From: Candidatus Nanohalarchaeota archaeon QJJ-9
GTDB lineage: Archaea > Nanohalarchaeota > Nanosalinia > Nanosalinales > Nanoanaerosalinaceae
DNA length: 34,158 nt
Reading direction: 5' to 3'
Assembly: GCA_022865275.1 (NCBI GenBank)
Contig: JALIDQ010000005.1
Location: forward strand, 1 to 34,158
Shown here: piece after piece, positions 15,084 through 23,841 of the stretch
Layout: every line of letters begins with the position of its first letter
Numbering within the stretch: position 1 is the stretch's first letter
Position numbers and translations under genes: made by a program
Notes under the pieces: generated by a model
What the model was told of the DNA's origin: nothing
Seen by the model: only the letters and a program-made list of their open reading frames with translations
Databases searched by the model: none

Positions 15084-18000
15084 CTATCCACACTCGGAAT
15101 AGCCACAGTTCTCGCACTTGACACATCCTTCCGAATAGGTAAGTATAGCCCCACATTCAGGACATTCAGGATTCTTACCATCCTCCACAAGCTGTTCAGC
15201 GTTATTCTCCGAACTTTCCTCCTTATTGTCTTCTAGCTCCTCTTCTTCCTCATCTGATCCTCCTTCTTCGGAAAAACTGGAGACGTTTGCCTGGACCTTT
15301 TTCGCCTCTCCTTCTACATAGCGGTTTATAGCTTTTGCAATACCGTCTGGAATAGACAGAACCTTCTCAGAATTGTCCCAAGAAATCTTAGGCGAACGGA
15401 TACCTTCTAGCTGGTCCACAACCCTTTCAGGGTCAACCCCAGACCTTAAAGCGAGGGAAGAAAGGCGGGAAATTCCTTCAGTAAGGGAATGTGTAAAGCC
15501 CCCAGACTTACCCATCTGGGTGAAAAGCTCAAATACCCCTTCCTCATCCTCATTTATCGTAACATAAAGGCTTCCATACCCTGTATCTATCTTCTGAGTC
15601 GTTCCTGATATTATAGAAGGCCTGTCCCTAGGTTCATCAGCCTCACCTCTATCAAAACCGATTGAGACATCTGCCTCATCTAAAAAGTCCTTTACACCAC
15701 CGTAATTCTCCTTTATTTTGTCCAATACCTCTTCCGCGTCCATATCTTCTAACTTGTTGTCCTTTCTTGTAGTCATTACCTGAGTCTCTCGGGAGCCATC
15801 CCTGTATACGGTCAGGCCTTTACAGTCCTCATCGTACGCCAGCATATAGGCTTCCGCGATATCGTCCCTTGTAGCGTCATTAGGAAAGTTGCAGGTCTTT
15901 GATATGGCCGCATGGTTGTACTCCTGGAAAGCAGCCTGTATATTCACATGTTCCTTCGCAGAAACGCTGTCTGCTGTAACAAAAAGCTCCTTAGCCTCTT
16001 CAGGCAGAACCTCGTCAGGCAGGGACTCAACACCCTCCCACTCATTGCTTTCCATGAGACCTACAGCCTCTTCTTTCACTTTTTCCACGTCTATATCGTT
16101 CTCTTCCAGAGTCTTGAGGAAATAATCGTCAAACTCTACAAGCATATCCTCGCCCTGGATATCCTTACCAACATTCTTGAAGTAGGCTAGGCTAAAGATA
16201 GGCTCGCATCCTCCAGAGGTATTAGCTATCATAGAAGTCGTTCCAGTAGGAGCGATAGTCGTGGTCTTATGGTTTCGGAGCTCAAACCCGTCCTTGTACT
16301 CTTCAGGATCCTTTCCTCCAGTATGATTCCTAAACCATTCCGGATAATCGGTAGGAGAAGCCCATTTACTATCCTCCCACTCAGCGAACCTCCCGCGTTC
16401 CTCCGCAAGTTCATGCGACTTCTCTACGCTGAACTTGACAAGAAGTCTCTGAATCTCTTTTGCCGCAGCATAAGACTCCTCACTTCCGTAAGGAATTCCT
16501 AACTGAATCAATAGTTGTGCGAAGCCCATTAATCCCAGTCCAATCTTCCTTGTACTAGAGACTTTCTCCTCTATCTCCTCAAGAGGAAAGTTACTCATGG
16601 TTGCGACGTTGTCCAAAAACCTTGTAGCGAGCTTGGCAACCCTTTCCAGCTCATCCATCCTTATCGCATCTTGCAGATAATCCTGCATCGCTTCTTCCAG
16701 GCCGCCTCTATCATCGTAGTCATAGTCATGCTTTTTCTTCCAGTCGTTGAACTTTAGAGCAGAGCCATCTCCTTTGTCCTCAACCATCAAAGAAAGGTTT
16801 ATATGGCCTAAATTACACGCTTCGTAGTTTTCCAACGGCTCCTCCCCGCAGTTGTGGACTACAAAGCCATTGGCTATGAATGAATGGGTGCCAGGTTCTT
16901 TCAGGTCGTAAACATTCTCCTCACCCAGCTCTTCGAAGGACTCGACCGTAGCCTTGAATTTCTGCGTATAAGGTCCTCTATCATATTCCTCAAGAAGCTC
17001 CTCAAGCCTCTCCTGCTTTCTATCGAGAAGGAATCCTATCTCTTCACGGAAGGTCTCTAACGAGTCCTTGCTTACAACCAGATCATGCTGCGGCTTTGTC
17101 CTGTACTCCTTGCTTCCTCCCTTGCCGTCAGGCATCTCTCTCATCTGTTCGTCTCTCCTGTTGCTATAGATTTTGCTGTATATACCATAATTAAGAAGCA
17201 GCTTCTGAACCTGTTCAAGGAGACCTAGCTCAGAGCTTGAAAGCCTTACAGATACTCCTTTTTCAACAGTTCCCTGTACAGAGCCGTCAGCTGTAAATAG
17301 TCCCTGAAGGAAACCTGTAGCAAGCTCTCTGCTCGACCTGAACAGCTTACCAGGAACCTGGACCTTGTTCTCGACCAGATCGTAGTCTTCCAACTGTTCG
17401 TAGAACCTTGCAGATCTTACTCTTTCCTCGACTGGCTCACTGTTCTCCACCTCCATAACACCTATCTCATAGTCTCCATTGCCTTCAGGCTCTCTAACAA
17501 TCTGGTTCATATAACCTGCAAACTCCTCAGAAAGCTCTCTATCATCACCGTAAAACCTTAGAACAGCTCTTTCTTCAGAGTTTTTGACCTGCCCGTCTCC
17601 TACAAGCCAACCTAGAACTCTTCCTTCTTCAACAGTTCCTCCCTCACCGAAGAAGTCTTTCCTGTCGGATATAAATACTTCTTCACCTTCAGAAAGCTCC
17701 CCTGCTTCCTTCCAGCCTTTCTCCGTCCTGAAGCGGTGGTCTTCTGTAACCTTTATAGAGTATCCTTCTCTCGTCTTCAGTCTGTAGACTTCTTTTGTTC
17801 CGGTTTCAAAAATCTCGGAAGCCTTTCCGAACTTCTTATCGCTCAAGCGAGAGTCCAGAAGTATTTTTTCCTCCTCGCCAACCAGTTCCACTATAGGAAC
17901 CATGCCTTTCTCAGTGGATACTAGAGTATCACCAGTCACGCAGGGATTAGTGGACTCCATCCTATGGTCTGGCTGCTCCTCTACATCAAAGCTGTGCCTT

Positions 18001-18992
18001 CTATTCGCCTCGTCTATCATGAACAAGCCTGGTTCACCGTTCCTCCATGCTGAATCAACCATAGCGTTCCAGACAAGTTTGGCGGGAAGCTCCATTACCT
18101 CTCCTTTTTCCAGCTCTATATCGAAATCATTAACTCCTTCAAAACTATCCGCATAGTCTCTCCAGAAGTTCTTGTCCTGCTCTATATCGCTTCCCTGTGC
18201 CTGAGGATAGTATTCCTCGTCTGTATTGTAGAACTCCTGGTTCGCCTCCGTAACCTTGTGAGGCTCCCCATCCTGCGGATTGTAGAAAGTATAGGTCTCA
18301 TCGTTCCTTACCGCCTCCATAAACTCGTCAGTTACTCCTACAGATATGTTGAAGTTTGAAAAATCTCCTTCCTCTCTTTTAGAAACAATAAAGCGCAAGA
18401 TATCTGGATGTTCAACCTTCATTACCGCCATCTGGGCTCCTCTACGCTTTCCTCCTTGCTTTACCGTACCGCACATCTCGTCGTAAACCTGCATGAATGT
18501 TAAAGGGCCAGATGCGACTCCTCCAGTAGAGCTTACCGCATCCCCTTTCGGCCTAAGCAGATGGAAAGGGTAGCCTACTCCTCCACCGCTCTGAAATATC
18601 TTCGCTGCCTCCTTCACAGTGGAAAAGATACTGTCCATCGAATCCTCAGGATGTAAGACAAAACAGGCAGAAAGCTGCTGCAGGTGGTTTCCTGCGTTCA
18701 TAAGAGTCGGGGAGTTAGGCATAAACTTCAGATCAGCCATAAGATTCTTGTACTGTTCAACCGCTTTTTCATAGTCTATATAGTCCTTGTCAGCCTTTGC
18801 AACGTTTTTAGCAACTCTATCAAACAGATCTTCAGGATCTTCAACAACATTTCCTTCTTCATCCCGCTTGAGGTATCGGGCAGGAAGTATTCTCTCGTAA
18901 ACATTATCTGTAAGTTTCTCCTCCAATTTTTCTCCTTCAACGCGTTTAACAGGTAATTTAAAACTTTCTGAATCTTCTTGTGAGCTGTTCAT
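15084..18992 (-). CDS. nrdJ: class II (B12-dependent) ribonucleotide reductase precursor with intein
   Basis: Makes deoxyribonucleotides from ribonucleotides using adenosylcobalamin; 1302 aa as translated, 938 aa after removing a 364-aa intein. Evidence includes LMNAGNHLQQLSACF (redox Cys, residue 110), NPCGEEPLENYEACNLG (radical Cys at 715 and redox Cys at 726, 11 apart as in Thermotoga NrdJ), TTTIAPTGTTSMIA and CKGLTVYRDGSR. A C-terminal zinc ribbon (CPEC, CVKCENCGYSEC) after a long acidic linker is typical of NrdJ. The frame extends to 19076, but the ATG at 18992 has GAGGT ~8 nt upstream and lies 10 bp after the nrdR stop, so nrdR-nrdJ is an operon. No class I or III subunits are in the window. 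Confidence 0.96.
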   Translation of the reverse strand: MNSSQEDSESFKLPVKRVEGEKLEEKLTDNVYERILPARYLKRDEEGNVVEDPEDLFDRVAKNVAKADKDYIDYEKAVEQYKNLMADLKFMPNSPTLMNAGNHLQQLSACFVLHPEDSMDSIFSTVKEAAKIFQSGGGVGYPFHLLRPKGDAVSSTGGVASGPLTFMQVYDEMCGTVKQGGKRRGAQMAVMKVEHPDILRFIVSKREEGDFSNFNISVGVTDEFMEAVRNDETYTFYNPQDGEPHKVTEANQEFYNTDEEYYPQAQGSDIEQDKNFWRDYADSFEGVNDFDIELEKGEVMELPAKLVWNAMVDSAWRNGEPGLFMIDEANRRHSFDVEEQPDHRMESTNPCVTGDTLVSTEKGMVPIVELVGEEEKILLDSRLSDKKFGKASEIFETGTKEVYRLKTREGYSIKVTEDHRFRTEKGWKEAGELSEGEEVFISDRKDFFGEGGTVEEGRVLGWLVGDGQVKNSEERAVLRFYGDDRELSEEFAGYMNQIVREPEGNGDYEIGVMEVENSEPVEERVRSARFYEQLEDYDLVENKVQVPGKLFRSSRELATGFLQGLFTADGSVQGTVEKGVSVRLSSSELGLLEQVQKLLLNYGIYSKIYSNRRDEQMREMPDGKGGSKEYRTKPQHDLVVSKDSLETFREEIGFLLDRKQERLEELLEEYDRGPYTQKFKATVESFEELGEENVYDLKEPGTHSFIANGFVVHNCGEEPLENYEACNLGHINLSLMVEDKGDGSALKFNDWKKKHDYDYDDRGGLEEAMQDYLQDAIRMDELERVAKLATRFLDNVATMSNFPLEEIEEKVSSTRKIGLGLMGFAQLLIQLGIPYGSEESYAAAKEIQRLLVKFSVEKSHELAEERGRFAEWEDSKWASPTDYPEWFRNHTGGKDPEEYKDGFELRNHKTTTIAPTGTTSMIANTSGGCEPIFSLAYFKNVGKDIQGEDMLVEFDDYFLKTLEENDIDVEKVKEEAVGLMESNEWEGVESLPDEVLPEEAKELFVTADSVSAKEHVNIQAAFQEYNHAAISKTCNFPNDATRDDIAEAYMLAYDEDCKGLTVYRDGSRETQVMTTRKDNKLEDMDAEEVLDKIKENYGGVKDFLDEADVSIGFDRGEADEPRDRPSIISGTTQKIDTGYGSLYVTINEDEEGVFELFTQMGKSGGFTHSLTEGISRLSSLALRSGVDPERVVDQLEGIRSPKISWDNSEKVLSIPDGIAKAINRYVEGEAKKVQANVSSFSEEGGSDEEEEELEDNKEESSENNAEQLVEDGKNPECPECGAILTYSEGCVKCENCGYSECG
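16851..17942 (-). mobile_element. LAGLIDADG intein inserted at the NrdJ radical cysteine
   Basis: A 364-aa in-frame protein intron. Block A starts CVTGDTLV (Cys1), and block B has TEDH (66-69 of the intein). Two LAGLIDADG-type motifs, VLGWLVGDG (109-117) and GFLQGLFTADG (~210-220), carry the catalytic acidic residues. Blocks F and G are ENVYDLKEPGTHSFIANG and FVVHN. The extein junction is STNP|intein|CGEEPL: the +1 nucleophile is itself the cysteine that forms the thiyl radical. All splicing residues (Cys1, His in block B, penultimate His, final Asn, +1 Cys) are present, so it should be active. Homing endonuclease activity is plausible. Confidence 0.97.
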
Positions 18993-19002
18993 GATTTTAC
19001 CT

Positions 19003-19452
19003 CTATATATCTGAAAGCTGCTTGAGTTCTTCCTGGAAAGATTCCAAGTTGTCAAAAGACTGGTATACCGAGGCAAACCGTAGATAGGCTACCTCATCTT
19101 TTTCCTTCAGCTTCTCCATAACTAAGCGGCCTATCTCCTCAGAACTTACCTTATCCTTTCCTAAATCAATTATTTCTTTTTCAACCCCATCAACTAGCTT
19201 CTCAAGCTCCTCCTCGCCTATCGATTTTTTTTCAAAAGCCTTCTCAATACCTTCGCGAAGCTTTTCGCGTTTAAACGACTCTATAGACCCATCCTTTTTC
19301 ATAACCTCAATGTCAGGAGAGCTTACCTGCTCATAAGTGGTAAACCTCTCCTCACACGTGTTGCATTCCCTTCTACGCCTGACTCTATTGTTAGATGTTA
19401 GGCGGGTATCGACTACCCGGGTATCGTTAGTGGAACAGTAGGGGCATCGCAT
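19003..19452 (-). CDS. nrdR: transcriptional repressor NrdR
   Basis: Regulator of ribonucleotide reductase genes that senses ATP/dATP; 149 aa, the usual family length. The N-terminal zinc ribbon starts MRCPYCSTNDTRVVDTR and continues RRRRECNTCEERFTTYE. The ATP-cone follows (VMKKDGSIESFKREKLREGIEKAF... AYLRFASVYQSF). The frame opens further upstream (19563), but the family N-terminus fixes the ATG at 19452. An inverted repeat (19476-19489) overlaps its promoter and may be its own operator. It leads the nrdR-nrdJ operon with a 10-bp gap. NrdR is mainly bacterial and less common in archaea. Confidence 0.95.
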   Translation of the reverse strand: MRCPYCSTNDTRVVDTRLTSNNRVRRRRECNTCEERFTTYEQVSSPDIEVMKKDGSIESFKREKLREGIEKAFEKKSIGEEELEKLVDGVEKEIIDLGKDKVSSEEIGRLVMEKLKEKDEVAYLRFASVYQSFDNLESFQEELKQLSDI

Positions 19453-19475
19453 AGATATCCGAAGATATGTTAGAT

Positions 19476-19489
19476 TACTATATCTAGTA
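19476..19489 (-). promoter_or_regulatory. inverted repeat over the nrdR promoter (candidate NrdR box)
   Basis: TACTA-TATC-TAGTA, a perfect 5-bp inverted repeat with a 4-bp centre, centred about 30 nt upstream of the nrdR ATG, where the TATA box should lie. Its ACTATATC core resembles the AT-rich core of bacterial NrdR boxes. Binding would block TBP, giving autoregulation. I see only one clear box, whereas bacterial operators usually have two. Confidence 0.4.
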
Positions 19490-19555
19490 TAAAAAGTATT
19501 TCTGAACCCCAACATATAGACACGAAACCAACCTTTCCAAAACAAGGGAAACCAA

Positions 19556-20134
19556 TCAACCATTCCTATCCATAAAAATATTTAAATAAGACACGACCTG
19601 CTGCGCCTGGTAGGATTCTTCACCTAGAGAAAGCCTCTTGCCTCCTTTTTCCTCAATCAGATCCATGTCTTTATCCTTCAAGCCTTTGTTGTCTCCTATA
19701 ACGAAAAAAGGTGTTTTATCAGACTCAAAAGAAGAAATATCTTCACTATCTTCCTTCAGAAGGATAGGTACGCCTTCGTGGTCCTCTATTATCTCTTCCA
19801 GTCCTCTCTTGTCTATAGAAACTCCTTGGTTAGCAGTCACTCCGCGGTTCTCAAAGCTCGAGATATTTTTCTTAATGTAGCCGGCGATAGACCTCTCGTC
19901 AGGATGCAAACCGTTTATCTCCTCTCCTCTAAACATTAAATGTAGGCTTTCCCTGGGCGGACCTCTCAGAAGAAGGTGGGCTTCAACATCAGTCCTAAGA
20001 GAGTAGGAGTTAAACAATGAGGAATTGATAAACCGGCATCCTATATCAAGCCTTCCGTTGTTAGCTGCACCGTTGACAGTAAACTCGGAATCAGTTCTTG
20101 CGCGATCCAGTATCAGCAGGAAGGTTCTATTCAT
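19556..20134 (-). CDS. trmY: tRNA (pseudouridine54-N1)-methyltransferase TrmY
   Basis: SPOUT-class enzyme that methylates pseudouridine 54 in the archaeal T-loop to N1-methylpseudouridine; 192 aa, a normal length. Family signatures are FLLILDRARTD at the N-terminus, GRLDIGCRFINSSLF, the LRTDVEAHLLLRGPP strand region, LHPDERSIAGYIKK, and the C-terminal SPOUT knot segment PFFVIGDNKGL and RLSLGEESYQAQQ. The ATG at 20134 has TATTATATC (minus strand) ~26 nt upstream. It is followed by nrdR with a ~100-bp gap that holds the nrdR promoter. A Met-Asn N-terminus rather than Met-Arg is the only small oddity. Confidence 0.92.
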   Translation of the reverse strand: MNRTFLLILDRARTDSEFTVNGAANNGRLDIGCRFINSSLFNSYSLRTDVEAHLLLRGPPRESLHLMFRGEEINGLHPDERSIAGYIKKNISSFENRGVTANQGVSIDKRGLEEIIEDHEGVPILLKEDSEDISSFESDKTPFFVIGDNKGLKDKDMDLIEEKGGKRLSLGEESYQAQQVVSYLNIFMDRNG

Positions 20135-20223
20135 AGGATAAACCCGGGAAGAAAGATATAATAATCCTGTGCAGAAGCTAGTTTAGACTCATCAAAAAAG
20201 AAGAGAAAAACGGCTGGCTAAAA

Positions 20224-20261
20224 CAAAAAACGTGGGAAGAGACGGTTTTTAAACGTCTCTT
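20224..20261 (-). terminator. hairpin plus T-run at the histone 3' end
   Basis: On the minus strand AAGAGACG and CGTCTCTT (20254-20261 and 20237-20244) form a perfect 8-bp stem with a 9-nt loop. The histone stop codon lies in the loop. A T6 run follows about 6 nt after the stem. This looks like a stem-loop terminator, or an mRNA 3'-end stabiliser. Confidence 0.65.
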
Positions 20262-20431
20262 GCTTTGACTGTCTTCCGACCGTTCTCCTTTGCTCTCTCA
20301 ACAGCCCTATCGACTAGTTCCTGAACCTTGTCGTCGAGAGCTGTGTAAAAGTCGGAACCGACATTTACGTCGTCAGCAGCGTCACGTACTCCAGACTTTT
20401 TCAGTACTTTTACCATTTTGACATCCACCAT
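20249..20431 (-). CDS. archaeal histone, short form
   Basis: A 60-aa histone-fold protein that should wrap DNA as dimers and multimers. Helix alpha-1 is VKVLKKSGV, alpha-2 spans SDFYTALDDKVQELVDRAVERAKENG, and RKTVKARDV is the conserved end of loop L2. It stops right there, so the usual short alpha-3 helix of ~66-aa archaeal histones is essentially missing. The frame opens at 20482, but TTTAAA (20454-20459) is centred ~25 nt before the ATG at 20431, giving a leaderless start; the ATG at 20416 is a third option. Its stop codon lies in the loop of a strong hairpin. Monocistronic. Confidence 0.85.
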   Translation of the reverse strand: MVDVKMVKVLKKSGVRDAADDVNVGSDFYTALDDKVQELVDRAVERAKENGRKTVKARDV

Positions 20432-20509
20432 AGACCGGTTGTAACTGCTAGTTTTTAAATATATAGGTTGTTTACCCCACAAATCACGCGTAAAGAACGT
20501 TTGGAAACA

Positions 20510-20836
20510 CTATTCCAGTTTATCCTTAACATCCTTGTACCAAGAATCGATTATCTTTGATACCTTCTCCTCCACTTTTTCGAACGGTACCGCAGTATAG
20601 ACATAATAAACCGTCCTATCAGTCCTCCCCTCCCGCATGACAACACCTTTATTAAGCAAAGACTGTAGAGCTCGTTGAACAACACTTCTAGAACGACCAG
20701 TCTCTCCTACAAGGTCTTTTACAGTAAGCTCCTCACCTCTCAGAGAGAAATAAATCTCCTCTTCCAACTCATTCAGTCCCAAAGCTTCAGAAACTATTTT
20801 CTCGGGTTCCGCGTCCTTTAAACTCAGGAAAGACAT
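20510..20836 (-). CDS. TrmB-like winged-helix transcription regulator
   Basis: A 108-aa predicted DNA-binding protein. Residues ~16-80 form a winged helix: LNELEEEIYFSLRGEELTV, then the recognition helix region GRSRSVVQRALQSLLNKG, then the wing VVMREGRTDRTVYYVY. The arrangement matches the TrmB/MarR-like archaeal group, without the C-terminal sugar-binding domain of full TrmB. The tail (FEKVEEKVSKIIDSWYKDVKDKLE) is a probable dimerising helix. The frame opens at a TTG (20842); the ATG at 20836 has TTTTTTAT ~27 nt upstream and is preferred. Its target is unknown. Confidence 0.8.
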   Translation of the reverse strand: MSFLSLKDAEPEKIVSEALGLNELEEEIYFSLRGEELTVKDLVGETGRSRSVVQRALQSLLNKGVVMREGRTDRTVYYVYTAVPFEKVEEKVSKIIDSWYKDVKDKLE

Positions 20837-20869
20837 GTTCAAACATTACGAACATCGCGGATAAAAAAG

Positions 20870-21043
20870 TTACTCCTCCTCGTACTTGAAGAAATCAGTG
20901 CCCTTCTCCTCATCAGGCTTTTTCTCCTCAACTTTAGCCTTCCTCCTCTTATAGCTCCTACCGCACCTCCTGCAGACTATCGTCTCCTCTGCCTCAGACC
21001 TCTGCTTGAAACCGCATTCAGGGCAGACATAGTACTTCTCCAT
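20870..21043 (-). CDS. small zinc-ribbon protein
   Basis: A 57-aa protein with two CxxC pairs (CPECGFKQ and CRRCGRSY) making a zinc ribbon, then a lysine-rich stretch and an acidic tail (DEEKGTDFFKYEEE). Small zinc ribbons of this kind bind nucleic acids or transcription/translation complexes, but the family is not recognised. The frame opens at a TTG (21070); the ATG at 21043 lies ~27 nt after a T-rich TATA-like box (minus strand, about 21066-21076) and is preferred. It ends 33 bp before the regulator gene's ATG on the same strand. Confidence 0.7.
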   Translation of the reverse strand: MEKYYVCPECGFKQRSEAEETIVCRRCGRSYKRRKAKVEEKKPDEEKGTDFFKYEEE

Positions 21044-21143
21044 CACGTAGACTTTCTCCTCAAGATACAAAAACCCTCTACCTGTTCAAGAAATAGTCGT
21101 AGATGGGAGAGACAATTCTCCAGGCAAACTAGTTAGAGAGTGA

Positions 21144-23801
21144 CTAATGCTTCTCCTGGAAGATATGGTCCTCCAGTTTGACAAACACGTAAGTCAGGGT
21201 GATAAACCCTACCAAGCTCCCAGCGATCTGATACCAGCCGCTAAGTGCTATAGGAACAACTCCGAAATACGAGTTAAGAGGTGAGTAGACCACCAGTAGC
21301 TGTAGAGCTAGAGAACCTAACAACGCAGCGATAAGCCACTTGTTAGTCAGGATAGACTGATCGTACCGCGTCCTTATAGCCTGAATCCTCACAAACTCGA
21401 ATATAACCAGTCCCGTAAACACAAGAGTCCTAGCCTGCTGTAAATCTCCTCTATTAAAGTAAAACAGAGGTAAAAGCGTTACAGCCATCAAAACACCTAT
21501 CCCTCCTATAGAAGTAAGCATCCTCTTGGTTATCACACCCTCAGACTTAGGCCTAGGCGGTCTCTGCATGATACCCTCAGACTTAGGATCCGCGCCTAAA
21601 GCCAGGGCTGGAAGACCGTCAGTAAGCAGATTAATCCACAAAAGCTGAACCGCTGTAAGAACCAAACCCAGGCCAAATATAGAGCCTAGGAAGACAAGCA
21701 AAACCTCACCAGCGTTTGCAGACAAAAGATAGTTCACAAACTTCCTAATATTATCGAAAATACCTCTTCCCTCGGATATAGCGTCGCGTATAGAAACAAA
21801 GTTATCATCCAGCAAAACCATATCCGAAGTCTGCTCCGTGACATCCGTACCTCTTTCACCCATAGAAATACCTACATCCGCGTCCTTTACCGCGGGAGCA
21901 TCGTTTACACCGTCCCCAGTCATCGCAACGTTGAATCCCTTAGACTGGAGCGCTTCAAGAATCCTTACCTTATGCTGAGGAGAGACTCTCGCGAATATCT
22001 CTACACCTTCAACCTCCTCAGCAAGCTCTTCTTCGCTTAAATCGTCTATATCGCTTCCTGTCAAAGCCTTGTCAGACTTAAATCCTATCTCACCACCTAT
22101 CGCCTTTGCAGTCTCCTTGTTGTCCCCGGTAACCATCACAACCTTTATCCCCGCGTTCCTACAGTCGTCTATCGCATCTTTGACCTCTTCTCTAGGCGGG
22201 TCAATCATACCCTGGAGTCCTAGGAAGACCATATCGTTTTCCACTTCGGGGTTGGCTTCATCCACCCCTTCTCTATAAGCGAACCCTAGAACCCTTAGAG
22301 CCTCGCCTGCAAACTCTTCAACCCTATCCAAAACTTCTTCACGCCTTTCCTCGGTTAATTCCTTCTCCTTTCCGTCAAGCTTTATCCGGTCGCATCTGCC
22401 AAGAACTTCTTTAGGCGCTCCTTTCATAAACGCGACGTTCCTATCATTCTCCTTATCGTGGTTGACCGTAGTCATCCTCTTCCTATCTGAGGAGAAAGGT
22501 ACTTCTCCAAGCCTATCGTAACGGTTGTCTAACTCCTCTTTGTCTAAACCTGCCTTCTCCGCGGAAACAAGTAGAGCGTTCTCAGTCGGACTTCCAAGAT
22601 AAGTCTTACTTCCTTCCTCGTCCAAACCTTTCTCCGCGTTATTGCATACCGCACCACAGGTCAGAAGCTCCTCTATCCTAGAGCTATCGAACTCCTTTCC
22701 GCCCAAAGTAAACTCGCCTTCAGTCGAATAACCGGTTCCGGATACATCGACCTCCATGTTGTCGTAGAAAACCTTCCTCACAGTCATACGGTCCTCAGTC
22801 AAAGTTCCGGTCTTATCCGTACATATAGCATCGACAGAACCCAGGGATTCAACCACAGGAAGGCGCCTTACAAGAGCGTCTTTATCAACCATCTTCCTCG
22901 AACCCATCGCTAAGGCGAGAGTGACTACAGCGGGAAGTCCTTCAGGTACCGCCGCGACAGCCAAGCCTATCGAAGCGAGAAAAATATCTATAAGCTGGGA
23001 ATTACCTACAGTAAACTCTGCAAGACCGACTAGTGCTGAAACAATAAGGATGATTATACCTATCTTCTTACCTAACGCATTGACCTCTTCCTGGAAAGGT
23101 GTGTCTTTACGTTCAGACTCCTGTATAGATTCTGCGATCTTACCTACCTCAGTATCCATGCCAGTAGAAGTTACGAGAAACTTACCAGACCCTCTTTGAA
23201 CCGTAGTATTCCTGTACACCATGTTTTTCCTTTCAGCAAGAGGAGTATCTTCTTCCAAAACACTGTTATGCTTATCCACGCCTTCGCTTTCCCCTGTAAG
23301 AGCTGACTCGTCTACCTTAAGGTTTTCCTGGCTAAGAATCCTTCCGTCAGCAGGCACTGCATCTCCTGAGGAAAGGAAGACAATATCGCCAGGGACCAGT
23401 TCTGTTGCGTCGACCTTCCTTTTCTCACCGTCTCTCAGAACGAAGGTAGACGGGGTGGACATATCCTTCAAGGCTTGAATGCTCTCCTCCGCCTTATAGT
23501 CCTGTACAAAGCCGAAAATCCCGTTAGCGATCAGTATTATGAATATCAGCGTAGCGTCTACAACCTGTCCGAGGAAGATAGAAACAACAGCCGCCGCCAA
23601 AAGTATCCAGATAAGAAAGTCCTTGAACTGGGATACAAGGATTTCAAGAGGTGAGATAGCTTTGCCAGACTCTATCTCATTCTTCCCGTATTTTTCACGC
23701 CTTTCTTCAGCCTTATCCTCAGACAATCCGCTATCCAGAGACGTATCAAGCTCTTTTTCCAAGTCATTTTCCTCCCTAGAATACCAGGTTTCCTGCACCA
23801 T
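21144..23801 (-). CDS. P-type Ca2+-transporting ATPase (type IIA/IIB)
   Basis: An 885-aa membrane ATPase that probably exports Ca2+. The phosphorylation site is D329 in DKTGTLT, TGES (169-172) is the actuator motif, and KGAPKEVL and TGDGVNDAP are nucleotide and hinge motifs. Ion-site residues match Ca2+ pumps: VPEGLP in TM4 (Glu287), NAGEV in TM5, and NLLTDGLP in TM6 (Asn, Thr, Asp). This favours Ca2+ over Na+/K+ or Mn2+, though related pumps overlap. All ten membrane spans can be placed and the cation-ATPase N- and C-terminal domains are present. CTTAAAT (minus strand, ~23826-23832) lies 27 nt before the ATG, so the mRNA is leaderless. Confidence 0.93.
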   Translation of the reverse strand: MVQETWYSREENDLEKELDTSLDSGLSEDKAEERREKYGKNEIESGKAISPLEILVSQFKDFLIWILLAAAVVSIFLGQVVDATLIFIILIANGIFGFVQDYKAEESIQALKDMSTPSTFVLRDGEKRKVDATELVPGDIVFLSSGDAVPADGRILSQENLKVDESALTGESEGVDKHNSVLEEDTPLAERKNMVYRNTTVQRGSGKFLVTSTGMDTEVGKIAESIQESERKDTPFQEEVNALGKKIGIIILIVSALVGLAEFTVGNSQLIDIFLASIGLAVAAVPEGLPAVVTLALAMGSRKMVDKDALVRRLPVVESLGSVDAICTDKTGTLTEDRMTVRKVFYDNMEVDVSGTGYSTEGEFTLGGKEFDSSRIEELLTCGAVCNNAEKGLDEEGSKTYLGSPTENALLVSAEKAGLDKEELDNRYDRLGEVPFSSDRKRMTTVNHDKENDRNVAFMKGAPKEVLGRCDRIKLDGKEKELTEERREEVLDRVEEFAGEALRVLGFAYREGVDEANPEVENDMVFLGLQGMIDPPREEVKDAIDDCRNAGIKVVMVTGDNKETAKAIGGEIGFKSDKALTGSDIDDLSEEELAEEVEGVEIFARVSPQHKVRILEALQSKGFNVAMTGDGVNDAPAVKDADVGISMGERGTDVTEQTSDMVLLDDNFVSIRDAISEGRGIFDNIRKFVNYLLSANAGEVLLVFLGSIFGLGLVLTAVQLLWINLLTDGLPALALGADPKSEGIMQRPPRPKSEGVITKRMLTSIGGIGVLMAVTLLPLFYFNRGDLQQARTLVFTGLVIFEFVRIQAIRTRYDQSILTNKWLIAALLGSLALQLLVVYSPLNSYFGVVPIALSGWYQIAGSLVGFITLTYVFVKLEDHIFQEKH

Positions 23802-23841
23802 GTCCCTATTTGAGGGCTGGGGATTTAAGAAACTCCTGAAG

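Noticed and set aside
21071-21143. Possible small RNA between the zinc-ribbon gene and the Ca2+ pump gene
   Set aside because: Only a 5-bp inverted repeat (GGAGA/TCTCC) is visible; the gap is short and holds the zinc-ribbon promoter.
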